This document shows, in pieces, positions 45,430-53,740 of a DNA stretch of 54,649 nucleotides. The DNA lies in assembly GCF_011065895.1 (NCBI RefSeq), contig NZ_JAALCR010000035.1, positions 1 through 54,649 of the forward strand, given 5' to 3'. This stretch comes from Paludisphaera rhizosphaerae. GTDB taxonomy: Bacteria > Planctomycetota > Planctomycetia > Isosphaerales > Isosphaeraceae. The notes under the pieces are model-generated. The model had not been told where the DNA came from, searched no databases, and worked only from the letters and a program-made list of their open reading frames with translations. Every line of letters starts with the position of its first letter. The stretch's first letter is position 1. Made by a program: the position numbers and the translations under genes.

Positions 45430-45473
45430 ATTGTATCACTCGGACCGATTCCGGCCTGCTTTCCGATTCGGAA
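45430..45473 (-). promoter_or_regulatory. Candidate promoter/operator of the chemotaxis operon
   Basis: On the minus strand, TACAAT (45435-45430) could be a -10 box 43 bases before cheW; no good -35 box is seen. A perfect 13-bp palindrome, TTCCGATTCGGAA (45461-45473), lies where an activator or repressor would bind. Confidence 0.35.
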
Positions 45474-45573
45474 TCCTGGGCAAGCTCTCCGTGCGGACAA
45501 GTGCAACCCCTACGGTCGCGCCAACCCGACAAAAGTATGGCGCGGCCGTTCCGCGAGAGAACGCGCAGCATGA

Positions 45574-45609
45574 ATGACGACCCTCCCGCGCGGGCAGGAG
45601 GGTCGTCAT
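45574..45609 (-). terminator. Strong hairpin after the DUF1552 operon
   Basis: Two exact 13-base arms (ATGACGACCCTCC and GGAGGGTCGTCAT) enclose a 10-base loop. It lies 35 bases beyond the DUF1552 stop and before the chemotaxis promoter, so it probably separates the two operons. It lacks a T-run. Confidence 0.6.
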
Positions 45610-45643
45610 CTCTCCGAATCATGGGTTCAGCCGCGCCGAACGA

Positions 45644-46948
45644 TCAGATCTCGGCGAGTGGCTCCTTCGAATCGCCGAAGGCGTCCACATGCAGGCCGGC
45701 CTTGTCGAGCATCGACATGTACAGGCTGCACATCTTGCGGTTGGGGGCCTTGAGGTAGTCGAGGACGCGCCCACCCTGGAGCTTGCCTCCGCCGCCGCCG
45801 ACGAGAACGACCGGAAGCTGCGTTGCATCGTGGGTGCCGCCGGAGAGCATGCTGGAGCAGAACAGGAGCATCGAGTTGTCCAGGGCCGTGCGTTCGCCTT
45901 CCTGGATCGCGTCGAGCTTGCGAGCAATGTAGGCGAGTTGGCCCGTGAAGAGCTGGTTGACCTTCAGCCAGTCGGCCGTGTCGGTGTGAGAGAGAAGGTG
46001 GTGGATCATGTAGTCCACGCCGAGCTGCGGGAACCGCAGCGAGCTGTGGTCGTTGTTCAGCTTGAGCGTGGTGACACGAGTGGCGTCAGTCTGGAAGCCC
46101 AGGACGAGGATGTCGCACATCAGCTTCATGTGCTCGGCGATGTCCTGGGGAATGCCGTCGGCGGGGCGGGGGACGTTAGGCTTTTCCAGGGTCGGCTTCC
46201 ATCCCTGAAGCTCGCCGCGATCACCGGCCCGTTCGATCCGACGCTCGACCTCGCGGACCGACTCCAGATACTCGTCGAGCTTGCGGCGGTCGGCCTGCGA
46301 GACGTCGCGGCGGAAATCCTGGGCGTCAGCCATCACGGCGTCGAGAACGCTCTCGTCGCCCCGGGCTGACTCGTCCTTGAAGAGCCGGTCGAACGCCAGG
46401 GCGGGGAACAGCTCCAGCGGCGTCGGGCTGGTCGGCGACGTCCAGGAGATGTGCGAGCTGTAGAGCATCGAGTAGTTCTTGTGGACCGCCGGGTTCGGCT
46501 GCTCACAGCCGAGGACGAGGCTGGGAACCTTCGTCGACCGCGAGTGGCTCTGCGCCAGCAACTGGTCGAAGCTCGTCCCCGAACGGATCTCGCCTCCCGA
46601 GGCCAGCGGCGCGCCCGACAGCAGATTGCCGGTCTGCGAGCTGTGGATGTTCCCCTTCAGCGCTTCCTCGTTGTAGAGGCCGCGGATGAAGAGGAGTTTC
46701 TCGCGGAAGTCCTGGAGCGGGGCGAGGACGCCGCCCAACTCCATGTCCTTGCCTTTACCCTTCGCCCACCATTCCTTGCCGTGGAAGCCGTTGCCGGCGA
46801 ACAGGACGCCCACGCGAACCGGCGGCTCGCTCGAAGGCCGAGCCGTCGGCGACTCGACGCCCCAGACGTTGCGGGACTCCAACCACGGGAGGGCCATCGT
46901 GACGCCCACGCCACGGAGGAACGTGCGACGGGAAAGCTCGGGGGTCAT
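45644..46948 (-). CDS. DUF1552 protein with Tat signal
   Basis: 434 residues. MTPELSRRTFLRGVGVTMALPWLES carries a twin-arginine signal (SRRTFLRG), so the protein is exported folded. The rest matches DUF1552, a planctomycete/verrucomicrobial family whose genes almost always sit next to a DUF1592-type cytochrome, as here (39 bases downstream of it). GAGG precedes the ATG. The biochemical role is unknown; partners suggest extracytoplasmic electron transfer or substrate oxidation. A strong hairpin follows. Confidence 0.93.
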   Translation of the reverse strand: MTPELSRRTFLRGVGVTMALPWLESRNVWGVESPTARPSSEPPVRVGVLFAGNGFHGKEWWAKGKGKDMELGGVLAPLQDFREKLLFIRGLYNEEALKGNIHSSQTGNLLSGAPLASGGEIRSGTSFDQLLAQSHSRSTKVPSLVLGCEQPNPAVHKNYSMLYSSHISWTSPTSPTPLELFPALAFDRLFKDESARGDESVLDAVMADAQDFRRDVSQADRRKLDEYLESVREVERRIERAGDRGELQGWKPTLEKPNVPRPADGIPQDIAEHMKLMCDILVLGFQTDATRVTTLKLNNDHSSLRFPQLGVDYMIHHLLSHTDTADWLKVNQLFTGQLAYIARKLDAIQEGERTALDNSMLLFCSSMLSGGTHDATQLPVVLVGGGGGKLQGGRVLDYLKAPNRKMCSLYMSMLDKAGLHVDAFGDSKEPLAEI

Positions 46949-46987
46949 GGGAGCACCTCGGCGTTCTTGGCGGAGCAGGAGGGTGGT

Positions 46988-49900
46988 TCAGTGGACCTCG
47001 GCGACCGTCGGCGAAGTCCCTCGGATCTCTCGAAACTGGCGGCTGCGAACGATGGCGTCAATCACCGAGGAGACGCGGTGGTCCTCGGCGTTTAGACGAG
47101 TCAACATCTCATCCAGGAGCGGCTCATCGGAGAGTGTCAGCCCTCTCCCCAGTGCATAGCCGAGGAGCTTTTTGCAGAACTGTCGTTCGACGGCGTCGCG
47201 GCGTTTCGTCAACAGGTGGTTTCTCAGACCGTCGACGCCGTTGAACTCGGTCCCGTTGATCAATTTCGCCCGCGCGTCGATGGACTGGCCGGTCGTGTCC
47301 CTCTCTCGGAAGCGACCGATGGCGTCATAAGCCTCCAGCGAGAACCCATAAGGATCCATCTTCGCATGACAGCCCGAACAGCGGATGTCTCGTGTGTGCT
47401 TCTCGACGAGTTGACGGACGCTCAGACCGCCCCCCGAGGCCTCGTCGTCTGGAAGAATCGGCACATCCTTGGGAGGCTTCGGCGTGCGCTCGCCGAGGAG
47501 GACCTCCGTCACCCAGTTGCCCCGAAGGATGGGACTGGTCCGCGACGCCCCCGATTCCTTGGCGAGCGTCGCCGATAGGCCGAGGATTCCGCCCCGACCG
47601 TACTTCCGTACTCCATCGACTCGTCGCCACTCGGGACCGGTCACACCGGGAATGCCGTAGTGCTCGGCGAGCGTCTGGTTGAGGAATGCGTGGTCGGCGT
47701 CATAGATCGAGAGGACGGAGGCGTCGGACTGGAAGAGGTCGGCGAAGAAACGGATGGCCTCCTCGTACATCGCCCCCTTCACGGCGGCGAAAGTCGGGAA
47801 GTGCCTGGCGCTCTTCTCGTCCTGGGCGTCGAAGCCGTAGATGTGAAGCCACTGGCAGGCGAACTCCTCCGCCAGCCGTCGGACGTTGGGCGATCTCAGC
47901 AGACGCTTCGCCTGGGCCGCGATCTCGTTTGGATCGCGGAGTCGGCCGGCCGCGGCAGCCTTGCGCAGCTCGTCGTCCGGAGCCGAAGAGGTGAGGAAGT
48001 AACTCAACCGGCTGGCCGTCTCCCAGTCCGAGACCGGTGCGGAGGTCACGCCGTCGGGAGTCCTTTCAAGGCGGTAGAGGAAGCTTGGTGCGGTCAGAAT
48101 ACGGGCAAGCGTCAACCGGAACGCCTCGTCGTGGGGAATCTCCTCACTGCGAAGCTTGGTGTAGAGGCCGCGGAGGTCGCGCTCTTCTTGTTCGGTCGTC
48201 GGCCGGCGATAAGCCTGCGAGGCGAACGCGATGAGCCGATCGATCTGACGCGGCTCGGCCGCTGCCACTTTCTTGCGGAACGCCTCGGCATCCTCGGCAA
48301 AGGGCTTCCGAAACGGGATGAAGAGTTTGGGATCACCGTCCTGGGTCGCGTACTGGATGATGTGCTCCAGCGCTTGAACCTGCGTCAGCGCATCCTGACT
48401 GACGAAGTGCAACTCCTCCCAGAGCCGATCCAGTCGCGCGGCCTCTGCTTCGTCGAGCATAAGCCGCCGGAGCGGTTCATCCTCACGATGGAAAAGCGTG
48501 AGTGTGACCGCCTCGTCCACCGGGACGATCTTCGCGTAGCAAAAGACGGGTGGGAACCACGAGCGGAACTCGGAGAAGGCCCGCTTCATCCGGTCCTCAG
48601 CCGAGGCGTTCGCGACCAGGACGGGAGCGTCTGGCTTGAGCCCCGGCGCGGTCGTCGGCGGCTCGACCCCGATTCGAAGCTGGACGAAGTCGTCGCCTCC
48701 CTCGACAGGCCGCACGACGGCCGTGCCGACCAGTTCGGCCCCCGCCGCGAGTTCAGCCGGTATCCGAACCGGGACCACGGAAGGACTCTTCACGGCGAGA
48801 TCCACAGGCGCAATCCCGGCCGCCAGCGGGCTCGGTCCGAATTCGTCGGGGCGTCGTCCCCAGATCGAATCGTCGGGGATCGGCCCGACGGACGGCCGCG
48901 CGGGGATGATGGGGCCGCCAGGCGCTGTTAATGCCCGATAGAGCGAGGAGTCTGCGGCCGGAGCGCCGGCCGGTCCGTCGACCAGGAGCTTCTGAAGATC
49001 GGCGGAGAGCTTCTCCCGAGTCGAAGGATCCCGGGTCTCCAACCAACGAGCCAGGATCGAACCGGCCGGCAGCGCGAGTCCGCCGGCGTTTCCTTCAGGT
49101 TCCCGGAAGAACCGCCAGACGTCGGCATTCCCAAACCGGTCGGCGTGCGGATTGGCGGCCAGCGCGTCGACGGAGACGTCCGCCGCCATGTTCCATGTCT
49201 TTCCCCCTTCGGCTGTGGCGGAAAGGGTGAGGTCGACGGCCGTCAGATCGCAGGCGTGGTTGCCGTCGCGTGGTCCGATCGTCAGAACGACCAGGTCGCC
49301 AGGATTGAGGGCGACAGGCCCGAATGGCCCGATCTTACCCGGAGCGCCGCCGGAAACGTTCCCCTCGCCGAATGCGAGTCGCACGGCACCGCGGCGAAGC
49401 TCCAGTCGCCAGACTGTGCCGTTGCCGCACGCGGGGTGGGCATGTTTCACGAAGCCTTCGATGCGGTAATCGGCTGCGGCGGGACAGGCCCAGGCGCTGG
49501 CCGCGCGAAGCGTCGGCGAAGGGTGCACGACAACGCCGCGCCCTTTCAACTCGCCTGGGATGTGCAAGGTCTCGTCCGATGAGTTCGCGACGACGAGGGG
49601 AGTCTCGCTCTTTCCCCAACCTGCCGCTGCGTCGTATCCGCCGACCTGGGTCATACGCTCGGAGAAGAGGTCGATCTTCAACGTCGGAGCCGCACCGGCT
49701 CCCAGACAATCAAGCCACGCGCCGAGGATCTCCGGATCGACGTTGTACTTTTTGGCCAGCACGCTGCGATCGACCGTCGCGGGCGATGCGGCAGCCAACG
49801 CTTCATCAGCGGCCGACAGGCAGCGAGCGGCCGATTCGACCACCTTCGCCCGATACGCGGCCATCCCTTCGGCGATTCCTCTCACATCGCGAAGCGCAAC

Positions 49901-51007
49901 GTCTGGCCGTCCCGGCCTGGTAATACGGAGGTTTTCCCAGACGACCACATTCGGGCGTTGGACGCCGCCAGCGGCGAGATGAACGGTCAGAGCCTTGCCG
50001 TCGGGGGCTTCAGGCAGTTTGAAACTCAGGTTCTGTCGAGTGACCACAGGATCAACGTCGGCCACTCGGGGTTTCATGTGTCCGACAGACTGAAACCGTG
50101 TGAGCGCCTTCTGCCAGGCGTCGATCTCGGCGGCTAGCGCCGGTGCGTCGGCCGCCTTGGCCGTCTTCCAGTGGGCGCGGATGGGATCCAGAACGGGGGA
50201 GGAGTCACCCTGGCTAAGATTCCGTTCCACCGTCTCCAGGTAACGGGCGTTGAGCCCGACGGCGTCGGCCGGTCGATGCTCCATCGCGGCCTTCAGGTAC
50301 TTCTCCAGCGGGATGCGGCCTTCGGCGTCAGCGTATCGGGAGTAGAGGGCGCGGATCGAGCCGAGAATGTCATCCGTCCAGTCGCGACGAGTCTCGCCGG
50401 CGGCGAACCGGAATCCGTCCGGCAGCAGCACGGCATGCGCGGCGATCTTCTTTCCGGCCTCCAGATACTTGCCCAGCAGGGCGGGGGACATCACCAGCGC
50501 GTCGCCCGTGTTCGTGAAACCCTCTCCAGCCGCGCTGTCGGCGGGGAACTCGCGAGCCGGCTTGAAGTCGAAGCCCGTGAGATCTTGAAGCGTGTACGTG
50601 TACTGGGCGTTATTCAGCCGACGAAGCACCACGGGTCCGGGGTCGCCCGCGTTCGCCAGGGCCTCGGCGTGGAGATAGCGGCCGACCCAGCCTCGAACCA
50701 ATCCCCGTTCGTCCGCCGCGGGCTTGGGTGAGTCCTTCGGCGGCATCTCGGCCGAATCCAACATCTCCGCAACTTTGCGCCAGGTTCCCGGGCTGCGGCG
50801 GATTTCGTTCAGGCCGGCGAAAACCTCCAGATCGAGGTCCCCTTCCTTGTCCTCCGTCGAATGACAGTCGAGACAGTATCGCGTCAACAACGGCCGGATC
50901 TGGCTGGAATACTCCTTCGCCAGCCCGTCGAACGAATCGGCTCCGACTGCATTCGCGGTGGAGGACAACACAGCCAAAATCATGGCGCCTGTCACGACGG
51001 CCTTCAT
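46988..51007 (-). CDS. Planctomycete multi-domain cytochrome (DUF1587/1592/1588/1585)
   Basis: 1,339 residues with a signal peptide (MKAVVTGAMILAVLSSTANAVGA). Near the N-terminus is a heme c site, CLDCH, in RYCLDCHSTEDKEGDLDLEVF, followed by the DUF1587 segment (VVLRRLNNAQYTYTLQDLTGFD). A long middle region, beta-rich by appearance, lacks a named match. The C-terminal third carries DUF1595/DUF1592 (AYRRPTTEQEERDLRGLY), DUF1588 (with a second site, CSGCH, in RCSGCHAKMDPYGFSLEAYDAIGRF) and DUF1585. It is longer than most relatives because of the middle insertion. Its ATG overlaps the gntR stop by ATGA (51004-51007). Role: probably periplasmic redox; substrate unknown. Confidence 0.93.
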   Translation of the reverse strand: MKAVVTGAMILAVLSSTANAVGADSFDGLAKEYSSQIRPLLTRYCLDCHSTEDKEGDLDLEVFAGLNEIRRSPGTWRKVAEMLDSAEMPPKDSPKPAADERGLVRGWVGRYLHAEALANAGDPGPVVLRRLNNAQYTYTLQDLTGFDFKPAREFPADSAAGEGFTNTGDALVMSPALLGKYLEAGKKIAAHAVLLPDGFRFAAGETRRDWTDDILGSIRALYSRYADAEGRIPLEKYLKAAMEHRPADAVGLNARYLETVERNLSQGDSSPVLDPIRAHWKTAKAADAPALAAEIDAWQKALTRFQSVGHMKPRVADVDPVVTRQNLSFKLPEAPDGKALTVHLAAGGVQRPNVVVWENLRITRPGRPDVALRDVRGIAEGMAAYRAKVVESAARCLSAADEALAAASPATVDRSVLAKKYNVDPEILGAWLDCLGAGAAPTLKIDLFSERMTQVGGYDAAAGWGKSETPLVVANSSDETLHIPGELKGRGVVVHPSPTLRAASAWACPAAADYRIEGFVKHAHPACGNGTVWRLELRRGAVRLAFGEGNVSGGAPGKIGPFGPVALNPGDLVVLTIGPRDGNHACDLTAVDLTLSATAEGGKTWNMAADVSVDALAANPHADRFGNADVWRFFREPEGNAGGLALPAGSILARWLETRDPSTREKLSADLQKLLVDGPAGAPAADSSLYRALTAPGGPIIPARPSVGPIPDDSIWGRRPDEFGPSPLAAGIAPVDLAVKSPSVVPVRIPAELAAGAELVGTAVVRPVEGGDDFVQLRIGVEPPTTAPGLKPDAPVLVANASAEDRMKRAFSEFRSWFPPVFCYAKIVPVDEAVTLTLFHREDEPLRRLMLDEAEAARLDRLWEELHFVSQDALTQVQALEHIIQYATQDGDPKLFIPFRKPFAEDAEAFRKKVAAAEPRQIDRLIAFASQAYRRPTTEQEERDLRGLYTKLRSEEIPHDEAFRLTLARILTAPSFLYRLERTPDGVTSAPVSDWETASRLSYFLTSSAPDDELRKAAAAGRLRDPNEIAAQAKRLLRSPNVRRLAEEFACQWLHIYGFDAQDEKSARHFPTFAAVKGAMYEEAIRFFADLFQSDASVLSIYDADHAFLNQTLAEHYGIPGVTGPEWRRVDGVRKYGRGGILGLSATLAKESGASRTSPILRGNWVTEVLLGERTPKPPKDVPILPDDEASGGGLSVRQLVEKHTRDIRCSGCHAKMDPYGFSLEAYDAIGRFRERDTTGQSIDARAKLINGTEFNGVDGLRNHLLTKRRDAVERQFCKKLLGYALGRGLTLSDEPLLDEMLTRLNAEDHRVSSVIDAIVRSRQFREIRGTSPTVAEVH

Positions 51008-51693
51008 GACGACGCCTCCAGCAGAGTGAGATAGAACTCGACGTGTCGCCGGACCTCGCGATCGGCTTCGGCGACGTCACCGGACCTGAGCGAGTCGATG
51101 ATTACCTTGTGTCCGCGAACAGCCGCCGCGATATCAAGATACTTGCCGTATCGACGGAAGAAGACGGCGAGAAGATCGCCGAAAGCGAGGAACGGAGTCA
51201 GGCCGCTGGCCGCGATCAACTGCTGGTGAAACCGGCGGTCGAGCTCGACGCCCTCCTGCAGATCCTTGGCTCGTCGAAGTTGTTCATTGATCCCCTCAAG
51301 CGTCTCGAAGAGCGACGGGTCGCCGGCCATTCGCCTCGCGACGTGAGGCAGGACGCCGGCTTCCAGAACGACCCGCGTGTCGATCAGCACCCGCGGAGAG
51401 AGTTCCTGCAAGGCGGGATGGAACCCCAGATACTCCGTCACCCGGTCCATATCGACCTGGCCGACGACCAGCCCGCGACCCGGACGCGCTTCCAGGATTC
51501 CCAGGAACTCCAGCGATTTGGTCGCCTCGCGCAGGCTCAGTCGACTGACCCCGAACCGCTTCGCCAGGTCGGCCTCAGTCGGCAGACGATCGCCTGGCTT
51601 CAGGTTCTCATCGACGATGTATGTCTTCAGCCGCCCTGCGACGACTTCCCGCAGTTTGGGGCGCGACAAGGTGTTCAGCATCAGCTTCCCCAT
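51004..51693 (-). CDS. GntR-family regulator (FadR/FCD type)
   Basis: 229 residues. An N-terminal winged helix (VAGRLKTYIVDENLKPGDRLPTEADLAKRFGVSRLSLREATKSLEFLGILEARPGRGLVV) is followed by an all-helical FCD domain that binds a small acid and often a metal (LDRRFHQQLIAASG, RGHKVIIDSLRSGD, VRRHVEFYLTLL). Such regulators usually control sugar-acid or related catabolic genes. It is first in the operon with the DUF1592 and DUF1552 genes and is translationally coupled to the former. A 13-bp palindrome lies 30 bases before the start. ATG 51681 is an alternative start. Confidence 0.92.
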   Translation of the reverse strand: MGKLMLNTLSRPKLREVVAGRLKTYIVDENLKPGDRLPTEADLAKRFGVSRLSLREATKSLEFLGILEARPGRGLVVGQVDMDRVTEYLGFHPALQELSPRVLIDTRVVLEAGVLPHVARRMAGDPSLFETLEGINEQLRRAKDLQEGVELDRRFHQQLIAASGLTPFLAFGDLLAVFFRRYGKYLDIAAAVRGHKVIIDSLRSGDVAEADREVRRHVEFYLTLLEASS

Positions 51694-51722
51694 CGTTTAA
51701 CAATCGTTCGACGGGGAGTTTA

Positions 51723-51735
51723 TCAGATGATCTGA
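51723..51735. promoter_or_regulatory. Candidate GntR operator
   Basis: TCAGATGATCTGA is an exact palindrome with 6-base arms in the 72-base gap between rep and gntR. It suits autoregulation by the GntR protein. A direct repeat of ATCGTT (51692-51697 and 51703-51708) lies at the gntR start. Confidence 0.45.
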
Positions 51736-51765
51736 CACCGAGGAAGTCCCCAGCGGGAAGACCTG

Positions 51766-53238
51766 TCATACGCGCGAGTCGAGGATGTGGAGGATGTGGC
51801 CGTCGAGGATCGTCTTGAGCGTCCTCGCGGCTTGTTCCGGATCCTTCTGGGCTCGATACCGCTTCACGAGGAACGCCAGGGTCGTTGAACCGAGAGCGTC
51901 CTCGCGAACACGTTCCTGCTCGGCCTTGGAGAGAGATTCCCAGTAGTTACGGATTCGTCCCTGATCGGCGGCTTCCTTCTCACGCTGGGCTTCGACGGCC
52001 TTACGCTTGGCGTCCTCGACCTTCCTTCGCTGTTCATCGAGCGCAGCGGCGCGCTCCCGACGTTGAGCCTCGGATTCAAAGCCTCGGGGCGGCGCGTAGT
52101 CCTTGCGAATCGATTCGGCGAGGTAGCCGGCGGGGTTCTTGGAAACTCGCTTGTCCTTACGAGCGACGAGCCAATCGAAGATCTCGATCTTGGCCTGGAC
52201 GCGGTCAGCCGAATGGCTAAGAGCCAACTCGGCCGCGGCCGCTGCGGTCACTCCCCGATCGATCAGGGCTTTCTCCTGCTCCGTGGGCTCTGGTCCAGCC
52301 AGCGGCGAGCCGACGTCGAGGGGATCGTCGACGAGTTCCAGGTCTGACCGACGCCGCAACGTAATCGTCCACTTCCCCGGACCGACCTTGGTGTAACGAT
52401 CGTCGCGCGCCATCGGCTCCAAAAAGCCGATCTCCTCCAACTCCTCAATCGCCGGCTGGAGCTTCTCCTTCAGCTTGCCGTTGTCCTTGTAGCCGCGATC
52501 CAGGCCGACGTGCTCGCAGGCGAACGTCCGGAGGTCCAGCGTCAGGGAGGGCGTATGGTAGAAGTGCTTGCCAAGGAAGCGATACATCTGCTGCGAACTC
52601 GGGTGCCGCAGACGGAGGAGCAACTTCAGGTCGATCGTTCGGACGAAGCCCGCCTCAAGGCTTTGGAAGAATACCTCGTTCCAGGCAATGTTCGACCTCG
52701 TCGCCTCCCCCGCTCGCGAGGCCGACCCATCGTGAACCTCGAAGTCGTCGATGATCCCAAAGCCCTTCGACGAATAGGTCTGTCGGGGCTTCTCCCACCA
52801 GGCGTTCTCATAAAGGACGAACACGTTCGCCCAGCGCTTGAGCGACAGCTCAATCCGAGCGTACGACTGACCTGAGTCAGCCCAGCCCAGAACCTTGATG
52901 ACTTCACTTCGGCTGAAACCCACACGGCGTTCGCGGAAGTTGTTCGCCCGCTTCGTCAGATAAATCAGGCCGAGCAGGATCAGGTTATCCTGCGCGGAAG
53001 GGAGTCCGTACAACTCCGAGCCCGTAACCGTCACCTTCCGCAAAATCATCGACCCAGTCTGCTCGTCCCGCGTGGGAACCTCGCGGATGATGATCGAGAC
53101 GTCCTTGCGGTCGGCGAGGAGCGTGATCGGGAACTCGGCGAGATTCATCTCGTCCTTGCCGAGCAGCCGTTCGTCGGGGATCGACTCAATCGTCGGCGAG
53201 GCTTCCCGAAGCTCCTCCGCGTTTCCAGGAAGTCCCAT
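51766..53238 (-). CDS. Plasmid replication initiator (RPA family)
   Basis: 490 residues from ATG 53238, which has AAGGGG six bases upstream. TTG 53295 would extend it by 19 residues but lies only about 10 bases past the likely -10 box and has no ribosome site. The core matches replication initiator protein A (RPA, PF10134): NLAEFPITLLADRKDVSIII, KVTVTGSELYGLPSAQDNLILLGLIYLTKR, FSRSEVIKVLGWADSGQSYARIELSLKRW and NAWWEKP. The C-terminus (about 380-460) is an Arg/Glu/Lys-rich coiled coil. It should bind the 22-bp iterons just upstream of its own gene, start replication and repress itself. Confidence 0.9.
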   Translation of the reverse strand: MGLPGNAEELREASPTIESIPDERLLGKDEMNLAEFPITLLADRKDVSIIIREVPTRDEQTGSMILRKVTVTGSELYGLPSAQDNLILLGLIYLTKRANNFRERRVGFSRSEVIKVLGWADSGQSYARIELSLKRWANVFVLYENAWWEKPRQTYSSKGFGIIDDFEVHDGSASRAGEATRSNIAWNEVFFQSLEAGFVRTIDLKLLLRLRHPSSQQMYRFLGKHFYHTPSLTLDLRTFACEHVGLDRGYKDNGKLKEKLQPAIEELEEIGFLEPMARDDRYTKVGPGKWTITLRRRSDLELVDDPLDVGSPLAGPEPTEQEKALIDRGVTAAAAAELALSHSADRVQAKIEIFDWLVARKDKRVSKNPAGYLAESIRKDYAPPRGFESEAQRRERAAALDEQRRKVEDAKRKAVEAQREKEAADQGRIRNYWESLSKAEQERVREDALGSTTLAFLVKRYRAQKDPEQAARTLKTILDGHILHILDSRV

Positions 53239-53304
53239 CAGCGACCCCTTCAAAGGAGCAACAACACTCGCTCGGCTGTTGTTGTTAGTTGGCAAGGTAA
53301 CAAG

Positions 53305-53334
53305 GTTATACTGTTAGGGGAATAATAGAATCAA
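53305..53334 (-). promoter_or_regulatory. Candidate rep promoter in AT-rich DNA
   Basis: On the minus strand, TTGATT (53334-53329), 18 bases, then TATAAC (53310-53305). Transcription would start near 53298, leaving a leader of about 60 bases before the ATG at 53238. The surrounding AT-rich patch (53280-53360), unusual for this window, may also be the strand-opening region of the origin. Confidence 0.5.
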
Positions 53335-53360
53335 CAGGCATAAGGACTTAGGGAAAAAAT

Positions 53361-53487
53361 CCTCCCCGGGTTATCGGTGATTCCTCCCCGGGCTATCGGC
53401 TGTTCCTCCCTGGGCTATCGGTCGTTCCTCCCCGCGATATCGGTGATTCCTCCCTGGGCTATCGGTCGTTCCTCCCCGCGATATCGG
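53361..53487. repeat. Six tandem 22-bp iterons (origin of replication)
   Basis: The unit CCTCCC(C/T)G(G/C)G(C/T/A)TATCGG starts at 53361, 53383, 53405, 53427, 53449 and 53471, exactly 22 bases apart (two helical turns). Two subtypes alternate after copy 3: CCTCCCTGGGCTATCGG and CCTCCCCGCGATATCGG. Such phased repeats upstream of a rep gene are the mark of an iteron-controlled plasmid origin. Confidence 0.88.
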
Positions 53488-53588
53488 TCGGTTGTCCTGT
53501 TTGTGAGCGATGTACGAGAGGCTCGATTGATCGTATTCGGAGTGGGCTCGTCGAGCCTCACCGGGGATGAAAACCGAGGGGTAGTTTT

Positions 53589-53605
53589 CCTCCCCGGGCT
53601 ATCGG
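53589..53605. repeat. Isolated seventh iteron
   Basis: CCTCCCCGGGCTATCGG, identical to iteron 2, lies 118 bases from the start of iteron 6. Inverted repeats occupy the space between (GAGGCTCGA 53518-53526 with TCGAGCCTC 53551-53559). The rest of the gap up to the glycosyltransferase start at 53741 shows nothing more. Confidence 0.75.
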
Positions 53606-53740
53606 AAGGTTCGCGGCGAAGTCGGAACGACCGGTCTTCGACTCGTTGCCAACGACGACCCAGTCGCGGATAGTGGTGATCCGGGGGGTTGCTCGGTTGT
53701 GGTTCGGCCGGTGCCTGCCGCTCGCGCGAGGAATGCTCCA

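Noticed and set aside
53239-53295. TTG 53295 as the rep start
   Set aside because: No ribosome site, and it would begin about 10 bases after the likely -10 box; ATG 53238 has AAGGGG at six bases.
53361-53487. CRISPR array
   Set aside because: The 22-bp units are back to back with no unique spacers and no cas genes; they are iterons.
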